From Pyrocephalus nanus (taxonomy: Eukaryota; Chordata; Aves; Passeriformes; Tyrannidae): DNA of 64,000 nucleotides. Made by a program: the position numbers and the translations under genes. Where the stretch lies: assembly GCA_038380795.1 (NCBI GenBank), contig CM076266.1, forward strand, positions 38,081,425 through 38,145,424, in the 5' to 3' direction. This document shows positions 1-10,345 of the stretch, piece by piece (position 1 is the first letter of the stretch; the number at the start of each line of letters is the position of its first letter). The notes under the pieces were generated by a model that was not told the DNA's origin, ran no database searches, and worked only from the letters and a program-made list of their open reading frames with translations.

Positions 1-394
1 CTTTAAAAGTTCGGATCCGCAGGCTTTGGTTTTTTGGAAGCAGGTGGAGAGGGTGGGGTTGGAAATCAGTCTACAGGTCGTTCACCAAGCTGCCCCCCGT
101 ATCAGTGGACTCGGAGCAGCCAGCAGGGAGAGAATAGAAGCCTGTTTTGGGGTGTCGGAGTGGAACTACACGGCGGGGCAGGGAGGTTTTTGAACAGTGT
201 CAATGTTTACCAAGGTAGATCCAGCGCCTCTGGGAAACCACTCTGAAGCTCTCGGTTCCCACAAGGATACCCCACATTCCAGCTCTCCGCAGCTGGCGGA
301 GCGAGCCCACACGGATGCTCCTTTCACCCTCTCCCCCACAGCTCCTTGCCTCTGACTCGATGGTAACGTCCATTTTTTACTTTCTCAAAACTAG
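1..394 (+). other. HOXA10: HOXA10 intron, 3' part
   Basis: This is the end of the single HOXA10 intron. It finishes with a pyrimidine-rich stretch and the acceptor ctag at 391-394, followed directly by the homeodomain exon. The first coding exon lies outside the window. I see no coding frame or repeat here; the small open frames have no Hox-like content. Confidence 0.8.
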
Positions 395-669
395 GCAATT
401 CAAAAGGAGAAAATGCAGCAAACTGGCTCACGGCAAAAAGTGGCAGAAAGAAACGATGCCCCTATACCAAGCATCAAACTCTCGAGCTGGAAAAGGAGTT
501 TCTATTCAATATGTACCTGACTCGTGAGCGTCGCCTAGAGATCAGCCGCACAGTCCACCTCACAGACAGACAAGTTAAAATCTGGTTTCAGAACCGCAGA
601 ATGAAACTGAAGAAAATGAACAGAGAGAATAGGATTCGGGAGCTCACAGCCAACTTTAATTTCTCTTGA
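395..669 (+). CDS. HOXA10: HOXA10, homeodomain exon (partial gene, exon 2)
   Basis: This is the last coding exon of HOXA10, a posterior AbdB-type homeodomain transcription factor of limb, axial and reproductive-tract patterning. It opens with the last two bases of a split Gly codon, then 90 residues and TGA at 667-669. The PBX-contact W motif AANWLTA is at 418-435. The homeodomain is 442-621, starting [13 protein letters not shown] and containing the helix-3 signature [10 protein letters not shown]. The tail ends [12 protein letters not shown], the paralogue-10 ending with the HOXA10 (not HOXD10) variant. The first exon, with most of the protein, is upstream of the window. miR-196 and HOXA9 follow on the same strand. 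The identity is secure from the homeodomain, the tail and the neighbours. Confidence 0.97.
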
Positions 670-1890
670 TGAACCTATAAACACGTTTTTATGGTTTAAA
701 GAGCCAGTATCATTTTCCTAGGCTATAGTCATCCGCACCTGTATGGATTAACGATTTTAGACACTCTCAATATGTCCTTAACCTCTTAAGAGCTACTTTG
801 GGGGGCTGGGGGGTGGGCAGACCAAAGCCACTCTAAAGCACAAAATGCCGTGCGTGAACCTCCCCTCTTCCTTCAGTCTTCTTCTGGGCCGATTTGTTCC
901 TCTAAGCTTTGAAACATAGAAATACGATTTCAGAAGCAGCAAATAGGTTTTCGTCTATATCTCTGTCTGAAAAGTAAACAATCTTGGTTAAAGGTACATT
1001 CTTTTAAAATATAAGCGCTGTAACTTGGACTGTATGTAGCTGCACAGTGAAGAATTTAAGGCTTGCCATATTTCTATATATTGGGAGCTTTCCCTCCTCT
1101 ATTTTCCTTTTCTCCCCCTCCCCCTTTTTTCTTCGAAAAGCAGAACTTACAATAATGAAATGCAGGCATGCTTTAAAAGGGTTTCATGGGAACGGGTGTT
1201 AAGAGAGATTTTTTTTTTTTTTTTTGCTTTACCTTAAAAGTCATTATTACAGCTTTGAAATTGGCCAGGAAAATGAAATCTCTTCTCTTTAAAGGTATAA
1301 AAGAGTTCGTTTTGCTCGTGGACTAAATTATTACACTTACCTCTGAATTTCTCTTGCTGGTTGTAGATATTTACTTAATGTAGTTTTGCTTAAATATGTG
1401 GAATTAGTGATTCCTTTTTGTGTCTCTATATAATGTTACCTTTGGTAACGCATGACAAGCACACAGAAATTCCCCCTTTAGAAAGAAATAGTCACTTTTT
1501 TCTCACTAATTTCACTGAAAAGTACATATCCTGAATATGAGATGGACTTTTTGAGCCAGAGTCTGAGATTGCGAGGGAGAACGTGTCTTCCTTTATACTG
1601 TGAAGTTACATACATTAAAGGGTGAAACATATAGGTGAAAAAAATTTTAAAAGAGAAAAAAAAGAAAGAAGGGGAAAAGCTATAAATACAGATATGGATA
1701 AATGTCTATTATTATTAAAATGCCGATACTGTTTTAAGCAAATGCATTCTATCATTATTATAAATGTTAGTTCTAGCTATATCTAGTTCTTACCTTAAAT
1801 CGGAATAAATTAATATTGTAATGCTGCTGTGCGTGAAAAAGACGATGTTTATGTTCTCATAGAAGAATAAAAACCCGTGGAATTAATCCT
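670..1890 (+). other. HOXA10: HOXA10 3'UTR (inferred)
   Basis: This AT-rich, non-coding tract follows the HOXA10 stop. Two AATAAA signals, at 1804-1809 and 1866-1871, are candidate polyadenylation sites and would give a 3'UTR of about 1.2 kb, near the length I recall for mammalian HOXA10. I found no miR-196 seed match (CTACCT) in it, unlike the 3'UTRs of HOXA9, A7 and A5. The exact 3' end is inferred. Confidence 0.55.
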
Positions 1891-2413
1891 TTTAATTTTA
1901 CCTCTTTTTGTGACTGTTTATCCTCAGGTTCTACTTTATGTCTTCGAGAACTTTTACAACAGGAATAGTTGCCTAAACCCCCTGCAATTACTTTAGGAAT
2001 CTATTTAAATATTACCTAGACGGTCGTAATTTGTCTGGGCCATATAGCGATGGTGCTCTAAGGTTTGTCGGCTTTTGTTCAGTTTTATGACTTGCTAGTA
2101 TATCTGGATTGTTGCTGTCTTGAACGAGTGGTTTCAGTTGACTGAGGAGCTGCATAGACTGAGGAAGCAAATTACTATTTCTTGAGGGAAGGGAAACGAT
2201 TTTTTTTTTTAATCGAACACCTACAAGTGTGCGGAGATCTTTAACTCCAGAAGAGGCTGACAAAATTCTAGCTTTATCTCAGGGCTGAGAAGAAATCGTA
2301 AAGGTGAGCTCATGTGGAGGGGGGGACCTAGGTCTCGTCTCCCTGCCAGTGGGCCCCTCCAAATAAGGCTATTCCCTACCTGGCTGCATGTGGAAGAGCT
2401 TATTTCACCCAGC

Positions 2414-2452
<39 letters not shown>

Positions 2453-2907
2453 CCTCTCTTCCTTGCTGCATGTTTAGCTTGCACAAAGTCTTGCACAATG
2501 GGAAGGCAAAAAGAAGGCTGGAAGAAAAGAGTCAGCTAATGCTTCCTTGCAAGGGTATATGTATGCCGGGAGGAGGGGGGGAACAGACTTTGAACCCAGG
2601 CTTCTCGGGAGCCGTTAGCTTTTCATGATGTAACATTGTCGTGCACGGCCTTTTTTTTTCCTCCCCGACTGCATCTGCATGGAAAGGCGAAAGCTGCCCT
2701 CGCGCGCGTGTGTGGGTGGTTATTATTATATTTTATTCTTGTTTTCATTAACCCACCCGAGGCTGGCCGGGGGGCGCGGAGGGGCGCCGGCGGGGTGGGC
2801 GGGAGGGAGAGAGGGATGTTTTAGTCACGTTTCTGGTTTTATTTTCGTAGCGGGATCCTTGCGTTAAGGACCACGGCAATGGGGAAAGTAATAATTAGCG
2901 CCTGAGA
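1891..2907. other. HOXA10 - miR-196 spacer
   Basis: No gene is seen. The tract contains an uninterrupted run of 32 T at 2418-2449. GC-rich sequence at 2760-2815 precedes the miR-196 hairpin and could belong to the promoter of its primary transcript; that is inference. Confidence 0.6.
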
Positions 2908-2992
2908 ACTGCTCTGTGGTTTAGGTAGTTTCATGTTGTTGGGGCTCCACCTTTCTCTCTACAGCACGAAACTGCCTTAATTACTTCAGTTG
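2908..2992 (+). ncRNA. MIR196: pre-miR-196 (HOXA locus, mir-196b position)
   Basis: A hairpin of about 85 bases lies between HOXA10 and HOXA9, the syntenic place of mir-196b. The 5' arm at 2922-2943 carries mature miR-196, beginning taggtagtttc and ending gttgttggg. The 3' arm at 2958-2979 begins tctacagcacgaaac. The loop contains ctccacctttctct, as in other mir-196 genes. Mature base 12 is A, as in miR-196a; human miR-196b has C. The arm segment agtttc (2927-2932) pairs perfectly with gaaact (2968-2973). The product represses Hox mRNAs through CTACCT sites, several of which lie in this window. Confidence 0.95.
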
Positions 2993-3239
2993 ATATCATC
3001 ACCAGGTATGCTTGGTGCGAGGGTCCTTTCTGCCCGAAGAAATCTTAGCGCTGAAGTGAACTGTAGGCGTCAAGTCCCAATGCCATTGTTTCCCATCTGC
3101 AGCGGAGCCTCCTTTGATTCCTCAGATAAACACGGCAGCTGAGGGGGGAAGCTTGACAAGTTCTTCAAGGTTAGCTAGCTCCTAAGCGAGTCCCTGCCTG
3201 CTTGCGGGTTTTTAATATATCTCGTTGGCTTCATTCAAG

Positions 3240-3830
3240 GTCAGGTGCGTTTTGCATTCCGCTCGGTGTGGGTCGAGCTCGGGGGGTCGGGGGAGGTGGG
3301 GGGTCGGGGTTTTTTTATTTTTCAGCCTGGATTTATTAAAAAACAAGAGACTCGAAAGTGTGCCTGGGGGAGGGGGTGGGGAGAGATCAAATCTGCCGGC
3401 CGCGCTCCACTCGTCATCAGAAACAAGGGCCCGGAGCACAGCGCCGGCGGACGGGTCGACCCACTGGTGGCGGGGGTGCCCTGCCCCGCCGGCGGCTCTC
3501 GTCCCCCGCGGTGGGGTGGCTGGTGCCTGCCGGGGCCTGTGGCAGGGCTCCGCCGGCTCTGTGCCGCCGCCCGTCGGGCCCGCTCCGCCGGGGCTGCCTG
3601 GAGACGCCGGCTGCTCCGCGGCCCGCAAGGCCTCGGTTACGATCACGATTGCGATGCGGTCTCTCCGCGGCGGCGGAACGGGCAACAGCGACCTCTCCGG
3701 GCCCGCTGCAGCCGCCGCCGCCTTTTGTGTCCGCAGCGCGACCGCGGGCCATGGGCGGGCTCCCGCCTGGCCCTCCGCCGGCAGCCAGCGTCGATGCGCC
3801 CGTGGAGTGGGGCACCCTCCGTGGAGGAAA
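3240..3830. promoter_or_regulatory. CpG island downstream of miR-196
   Basis: This is a very GC- and CpG-rich stretch with long open frames in several frames on both strands, as expected from a lack of AT-rich stops and not from coding. It begins about 250 bases after the miR-196 hairpin and is not at the start of any protein-coding gene. It may be a promoter for a long HOXA9 or HOXA10-HOXA9 transcript or for an antisense RNA. The function is inferred. Confidence 0.5.
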
Positions 3831-3859
3831 GGAGGGTGCGGGAGAGCACCGAAAATTCA

Positions 3860-6000
3860 CTCCTTGGGCATTTATTTCTATTTGATTTTTTAGGGATCGT
3901 GATTACGTTTGCCTTAAAAAAATAACAATAGTGAAACCTATAAACTTTCCAAAAAGTCCAAGTTGGGCTGCAGGAGCTCGAAAGAATTTGGATAGCGGAT
4001 TTTAGCTAGAGAAGCAGATGTTCCCGGCCGGGGCAGGAGCAGAGCTCTGCATTGCAGCCAAATTTAAGTGCTTGTGTCTGTCTCTGCATACACTGTGAAT
4101 CTAACGGGCTATCTGCTGGAGCTGTGTACATTCGGGGAGTGTATTCACAGTGCCTATGACTGTGCGTGCCTATATGGAGTTTGTTGCCTCTGCCCTTTTG
4201 ATTCCCAATTGAATCGCCTCATCCTGATTTTGGACTCCTTCCCCTAAATTCTGAATAATTTCTTCTTTTCCCTATGCCAAAACCCCTCCGTGTATTCATA
4301 GCACCAATGGTTCAGAGAGCTCTGCAGTGGCAGGAAAGCCTGGGGAAAGGCGATCCTGAACTTCCCGTTCAGGAGAGGTCGCCAGCGCCCGCGGATTCCT
4401 GCCCCGCGCCCGAGTATGCTCCGCGCCTTCGTGGTGCGTGTCTAATGAAGCAGAGTTTGCAGATGTCTCTCGCTTGAAAACCGATGGGATCCTTCCTGTT
4501 GCAGCCGGGGGTCAGAGCTAGAGGAATGGGAGCTCTGCTAATTCGGTTGTATCGGGACGGAGGACAAGGAGTATTTTTATTCAGACACGATGGCTCCAGC
4601 AGTGCTTCGTTCCTGAGAATTGCGGTTTCATATAGCAATTTTATGTGAACGTCTGTTTCTGCCTTGCTTGGGGTCTTTTGCTTCCGAAGGTGTAAGCCAC
4701 CAAAATCTTAAGGCATTTGCAACACAAATTGTACGAAGCCCACTTGCCTTTGCAACTCATGTGAAAACTGTACTTTGGTTGAAAATGAATCTAAAACCGC
4801 AGAAAAAAAAAGAAAAAAAAAAAAAAAAAGGAGAATATCCCAGAGTTATTATCAGCAACGTGGCCGCGTGAAAAATGTCTAATTATTTGCTCTATTTTGC
4901 TTCTTTCTTTCTGTACACCCTGTCCTGCCTCTTGGATGCTGGCAGTGAACAAATGCAGAATTTTACAGGGAAATAAAAATGCAGACACGTTCTTTTAAAT
5001 GCTACTGTTATTGTTATTCATTTGCTATTAGTTTTGGTGAGGAACCAAAAAAATGAAACCCGCTGCTGAAATTGAGAACCCAAATTCAAGTATAAACATC
5101 CAGGACTCCTGCAGCTAAGATTATTTTTTCTGAATGGAAAAAGGAAGTTCTACAATCACATTTCACCACAGCTGACTCTTAATAATAAATACAAATGACG
5201 TGGAGTTCCGTCTTTCCAGGAAAGAAATACAATTATTTTTTTCTATTACGGAGTGTCTATACAATAGCGGAAAAAAAAAAAAAAAAAAAAAAAAAAAAGG
5301 AAAGAAAAAAAAAAAAAGAGATTTTTTTTAAATTGCTAGAAAATAACGGTCCCCTTGTTTATTGAGATCCTGCAACTGCTCCGTAATTTTTGAACTCTAA
5401 CGGGGGATAATAGTTTCATTATGGACCTTTGTAATTCTGAATAGGGAAGACAGCATTGTTAAAATAGGACCTCCATAAGATTTCGGACTAAACTGTTGAG
5501 AAGACATAAAAAGAAAAAGAAAGAGAGGAGAGAGAGAGAGGGGGAGAGAGACAGCCCACATAGCGATGTAAACCTAATTAGAACCACACTTTCCCATGCA
5601 CAGTATTTACACGCGATTTTAATTATTACTCAGTCTTCCCTACCATTTGCTGGGCTCTATTTTCAATAAAAGATATTTTGAGCAAATTGAGCCTCTCGCG
5701 GATATTTTTTGTGCCCCCTGCATCCTAGTGACCGCACTTCTTCACCAGCCACAGGAATAAACAGCGTGATTGTCCGTCATAAAGAAACCAAGGAGTCGCA
5801 GGCATGTTTGCCAAGCGCTCAGCCACGACTTTAATTCCTAACACTGGACTTGGATCTGGCCGCCTCTTACTTTCCCCCCGCGAACCCTCCCCTCCTTCTG
5901 CGGAGGATTGTAACCCTCCGCGTGGCTTCCGATGCCGCTAGCGTGTGTCTTGCAGTCATAGGAGGTGCCAGCAAATAAATAACTATATTTGCACATAAAT
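3860..6000. other. AT-rich spacer upstream of HOXA9
   Basis: No gene is recognised. The stretch contains an A-rich tract at 4803-4829, a pure run of 28 A at 5271-5298 followed by another A-rich tract, and a GA-rich microsatellite at about 5520-5552. A block at 5560-5700 has TAAT-type cores (cctaattagaa, ttttaattattactc) that suit homeodomain binding; no more can be claimed. Confidence 0.5.
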
Positions 6001-6004
6001 TTGA

Positions 6005-6490
6005 TTCACCAGAATGCGGGACGGCCGACTGCGAACGCCCCTTTGATAGCTGCCCGGAAAAGCAGGGTGCCTTTCGACAGCGGGGAGAAAGGGCTATTTC
6101 TCCCCTTTCCCCCCGCTGCTTCCCTGCATAGTTGAAGAATTAATCGTCGTGATAAATACCGCCGCCCGGCTCTGCCCGTGCTCCTTCCCTCCCGGTCCAG
6201 ACGGCGGCTTGGCTCCGGCAGCCGCCGCGCCGCCCAGCCCCAGCTCCTTTCCCCGACCTGGCGAGGGGTCCCCGGTCCAAGGGCAGGGGCGGGCAGGAGC
6301 GACGGGGAGGACGAGGAAGGTGTTTCGGTCACTGCCGAGCCATGCCCTGCGGGGTGGGGTGGTGAAGTGCAGTTTGGTGCGGGCCAGCCTAAATAACGAG
6401 CCAGCGCCTGCTCCTGTCCTCCTCCGGCCAGGCGGGGAGGGCCGGCTCTGCGCCGCGGTTTCGAAAGGGGATACGTTGAATTTGACTTTC
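6005..6490. promoter_or_regulatory. GC-rich island 0.8-1.2 kb upstream of HOXA9
   Basis: This CpG-rich block has open frames on both strands that do not resemble any protein. It lies upstream of the HOXA9 promoter region and may hold a distal HOXA9 start site or upstream exon, as mammals have alternative HOXA9 first exons. No splice donor was confirmed. Confidence 0.4.
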
Positions 6491-6519
6491 CGCTGCCAGC
6501 TTTGAGCGGAATTGAACGG

Positions 6520-7238
6520 TATTATTTACAGTGGGTTCCCAAACTAAACACAATAGTATAATTTAACCTTTCCAAGCACTCGTAAATTTTTGCTGCTGAG
6601 AAACACAGCGATGCAAATGAGCGCGCTCATAGTTACTGACTTAATAACAACCCCGTGGCTCCCGAAACAATAACTCCTTATGAAATATAATAAATGTATA
6701 TTTAAATACAGTATACCGCAACTGTTATTTTGCTTTTTTTATTGCTTCAGTTATTGTATCATTTTATGTGAAGGTCTCCGATCACAAGGGCGGTGGGATT
6801 TTTTTTTCACGGGGAACACGACCCACTGATGGGATGATTAATTATGATATAAAATAGTCCGCTTAAACGAAAAAATAAAGAGAGAGAGGGGAGAGAGAGA
6901 GAGAGAAAGGAAGAAGGGGGCTGTAACACGGAATCTGATCTTTTAATCTCAGTTGGCCGCAATTAAAACGAACCCCGCCGTATAACTCAAATATCCCTTT
7001 GCATAAAAACATATGGCCTCGCTATAAAAATTATGGCTGGAAAACACTGACCCATTAATAGCCCGCGGACTGATTTATACTTTATTGTTCTGGTCCCCCG
7101 CCACGTGACCGGCGCAGCCAATGGGCGCCCGCGCTGCCCCCAACTTATTACTGACTCTACTTCCCCGCCAGCACCAAGTTGTTACGTGAAACCCGCAGCC
7201 CCGAACCGCGGCGGGTCCGCCGCGCCCGCCCGCCCGCC
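6520..7238 (+). promoter_or_regulatory. HOXA9: HOXA9 proximal promoter and 5'UTR
   Basis: This AT-rich block is full of TTTAT/ATAAA and TTAAT cores of the kind used by CDX and Hox proteins. Near the gene a CACGTG box (7102-7107) is followed by a CCAAT box (7118-7122). The 5'UTR stretch ccaagttgttacgtgaaac (about 7175-7193) resembles the mammalian HOXA9 5' leader. A GA microsatellite lies at about 6881-6910. The transcription start was not located. Confidence 0.55.
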
Positions 7239-8025
7239 ATGTCGGCTCCCGGGACCCTCAGCAATTACTACGTGGACTCCTTCCTGGTGCCGGAGGGGGA
7301 CGAGCTGGCGGCGCCCCGCTACGCCCCCGCCCCGCTGGGGCCGCCGCCGCGGCCGGCGGCGCTGGCCGAGCACCCCGAGCTGGCCCCCTGCAGCTTCCAA
7401 CCCAAGGCGCCCGTCTTCGGCCCCCCCTGGAGCCCCGCACACCCCGCCGGCGCCCCCGCCGTCTACCACCCCTACGCGCACCACCAGGCGCCCGTGGCAC
7501 CGCCCGACGGCAGGTACATGCGTTCGTGGCTTGAGCCTGTGCCGGGCTCCTTGTCTTTCCCCGGGTTACCTACCAGCAGGCATTACGGCATTAAACCTGA
7601 ACCGCTGGCGGCCAGGAGGGCTGACTGTACCACGTTTGACACTCACACTTTGTCTCTCTCTGATTATGCTTGTGGTTCTCCTCCAGTTGATAGGGATAAG
7701 CAAAGCCACGAAGTCGCATTCTCTGAAAGCAATGGAGAAAGTGAGGCAAACGGAGAGAAACCGCAGATCGATCCAAGTAAGTGGGACTGCGAGGGTAATG
7801 GACTTCAGGGCGCTGCGCTGGCCGCGGGGAGGTATCGAGGCGCTGGGGCTAATTACGTGGCAGAGCACCGGCCGCTGCCGCCGCCGCTGCGCCAACTCGC
7901 CCGGGTCTGCCATCTGCAAAAGCCAGCGCTGCCTTTCTCAGGCTCGAACGGGATCTAGGACGGCTCTGGCTTTCCAGGCTGAAAGGAAAACAAAAACCCA
8001 CCCTGCAACTGCAACTTGAACAGAC

Positions 8026-8064
<39 letters not shown>

Positions 8065-9162
8065 AGAGAGAAACGCAATAGCCGCCCACCCCTGCTCCAG
8101 CCACCCCAGCAAACTCCGCAGGACGTGCTCACATCACCCTGCTTCGCTGCGCTCCCAGGCGAGGGCAGACGCCGGCGAGAGGGTGCCTAGAAAACATTGA
8201 ATGTGAATCTGATCTTTTTTTGAGACGGCTCTCAGGCCGGGGTGGCTATCGATGGTGTGAGAGCAGAAACCCACCGCCGCTGACTTGATTTTCCCCCTCC
8301 CCCCTTCGACTCCTCTGGGGAAAACCCCGGGCTGGATACTCCCAGGGCCGCGAAACTGGTGGCAGAGCGCCTCGGGATTACTATCGCTATTAACGCCGTG
8401 CGAATAAGGGTCTTAAGAGGGCGAGGGTTTAATTATGCCAGTTGTAGACTGACTCTCCAGCTTCCGGGGTCTTGCTAGGGGTGACACAGGAGAAGGTAGA
8501 AATAAAAAAGTGAAACAGTTTCGATGACATGTTGGTCTGGCTGGTCACTCCCCACGCTGGCGGTTTAAAGGGGGTGTGTGCGGGGAGGCCAGGAAGGAGG
8601 GAGGGAGCTAGCAAAGAGGGGGAGAGAGAGAGAGGAGAAGAAAGTATTTTAAAATTGTATTCCAGAAACAATAAAAAAGGCAAGGGAAGGCGGGGGCAAC
8701 GGGGCTTTGCCGCATGTGGTTTCGTGTGACCTCTCCATGTGTCTGTATTTTGGAGTCCTTTGTGCCTCACAATCCTATGTACCTCGGGAAAGGAGAGCCA
8801 TGTCCTAAACACGAACACCGGGACACCTAATCGGCTGTTTCTACGTGGATCGCCTTCCCAGCCCCCTCTCTCAACCCCCCCCACTCTCCCCCTCAGCCTG
8901 AACTTCTCTTGTTTTCGTTGTAGATAATCCAGCTGCAAACTGGCTCCACGCAAGGTCCACCAGGAAAAAGCGATGCCCTTACACCAAGCATCAGACACTG
9001 GAATTGGAGAAGGAGTTTCTGTTCAATATGTATCTCACTAGGGACCGTAGATATGAGGTGGCCAGACTCCTCAATTTAACTGAGAGACAAGTGAAAATCT
9101 GGTTTCAGAACAGGAGGATGAAAATGAAGAAAATCAACAAAGATCGAGCGAAGGATGAATGA
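7239..9162 (+). CDS. HOXA9: HOXA9 homeodomain transcription factor
   Basis: This posterior AbdB-type Hox protein binds DNA with PBX and MEIS and acts in axial, limb and blood development. Exon 1 is 7239-7776 and exon 2 is 8924-9162, joined through a split Asn codon (donor gtaagt at 7777, acceptor tag at 8921-8923), giving 258 residues. The start is the ATG opening [16 protein letters not shown], the conserved HOXA9 N-terminus; the frame is open further upstream but lacks conserved residues. The motif RYMRSWLEP is in the N-terminal activation region. The W motif AANWLHA is at residues 183-189, the homeodomain at 192-251, and the tail is KDRAKDE. The N-terminus is richer in Ala and Pro, and shorter in His, than in human. 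Neighbours are miR-196 upstream and HOXA7 downstream. Confidence 0.97.
7777..8923 (+). other. HOXA9: HOXA9 intron
   Basis: The 1147-base intron starts gtaagtggg and ends gtttt-cgttgtag. It contains a pure run of 33 A at 8029-8061 followed by a short GA repeat. An AT-core block at about 8375-8445 includes gggattactatcgctatt and the homeodomain-type site TTTAATTATGCC at 8428-8439, which recurs in the HOXA7 and HOXA4 introns. Confidence 0.85.
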
Positions 9163-10345
9163 TGGAACCACACGAGTTAAATTGAAAATGCATAAAGTAA
9201 AAGAAAAAAAAAAAAAAAGTTAAAAACAAAGCAAACAAACAAAACCAAGAAATCCTCCCCTCGAGCCCTGCCATGCAATGCGTCTGGGTCCAGGCCTCAT
9301 TTTTTTTCCCTTGGCAAATTCTGATTATGATTGTACAATGATAGTCACAGAGGCCAGATTGCCAGGAGAGGTATAGTAAGACTTTTAATTTTCTAATAGG
9401 AAAGAAAAAGGGGGCATTAGCACGAAAAGGCTGTTTAACTGGCTTGTATAAATCTACCTGTTTCTTCACTTATTGAAAGAAAAAAAAAAAGAAAAAAACT
9501 ACCTTTTCATAATGCACAACTATTTACGGACTGTATAATTTAGTCTATGTAGTTAATTTTATTTGCTCTTTGCGTGGCAGAGAGATCTCTGCTCTAATAC
9601 TTGAACACTGTGTTTTATTGTGGTAATTATGTTTGTGACTCAATTTATGTGCTTGGGTGCTGTACCGGATGTAATGGTGTAAGCTAGAATTCAATTTGAA
9701 CTCAGGTTGTTTATTATAAAAATTGCATAGAGTATAGCTCTGTAGTGTATTAAGTCTTTTCTGTATAATTAGACAGTTTACCTTTGATTGTAAAATATAT
9801 ATATTATATATATCCCCACGAAAAAAAAAAAAAAAAAGTAGGAAAAAATTTCGAATTTCATCCAGGATGTCTGGGAATTACGGTTCTCAAAATATGAAAC
9901 AAGTCATTTTAGTATGCACAGCTGATATATATATATAGTACTGTCTTTGTCGGTTGTATATATAATCTATATATTAAAAAAGTAAATAAACAGACTAGCC
10001 TAAATATTGTTTTTGCACCAGTGAGCAGTTAGCAGATTTTGGAGCTATACGTATATGTGACAAGGGTAACTACCTATGGTTTACGTTTGAATTTTAATCG
10101 AATGATTTGATGGTTATTGTAATGAAGGTTAATTTTATTGATAATAAATTATACATTATAAAAACCTACATTTGGTTATTGTAAATTTGTATCGATAAAA
10201 AAAATAAATCTGGGAATTTATGTTGATGAAGAACGTACACTGTCTATTTTGAAATAGTTACCTCATGGCCTACTGACCAAATCATTGTGTTGAAATGATA
10301 TTTAACTTTTTGCCAAATAAAATATATTAATTCTTTTATATTTTG
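9163..10345 (+). other. HOXA9: HOXA9 3'UTR with miR-196 sites
   Basis: This AT-rich tail follows the HOXA9 stop. AATAAA signals lie at 10143-10148, 10203-10208 and 10316-10321; the last, with the tract gccaaataaaatatattaa, is the most likely end. There are miR-196 seed matches: an 8-mer ACTACCTA at 10069-10076, a 7-mer ACTACCT at 9498-9504 and a 6-mer CTACCT at 9454-9459. The UTR end is inferred. Confidence 0.65.

Noticed and set aside
3212..3925. Several overlapping frames of 147-226 codons on both strands
   Set aside because: All overlap one CpG island and none has protein-like features; composition explains them.
7179..7238. Upstream in-frame extension of HOXA9
   Set aside because: It would add an Arg/Pro-rich leader not seen in HOXA9; the start at 7239 gives the conserved NYYVDSFL context.
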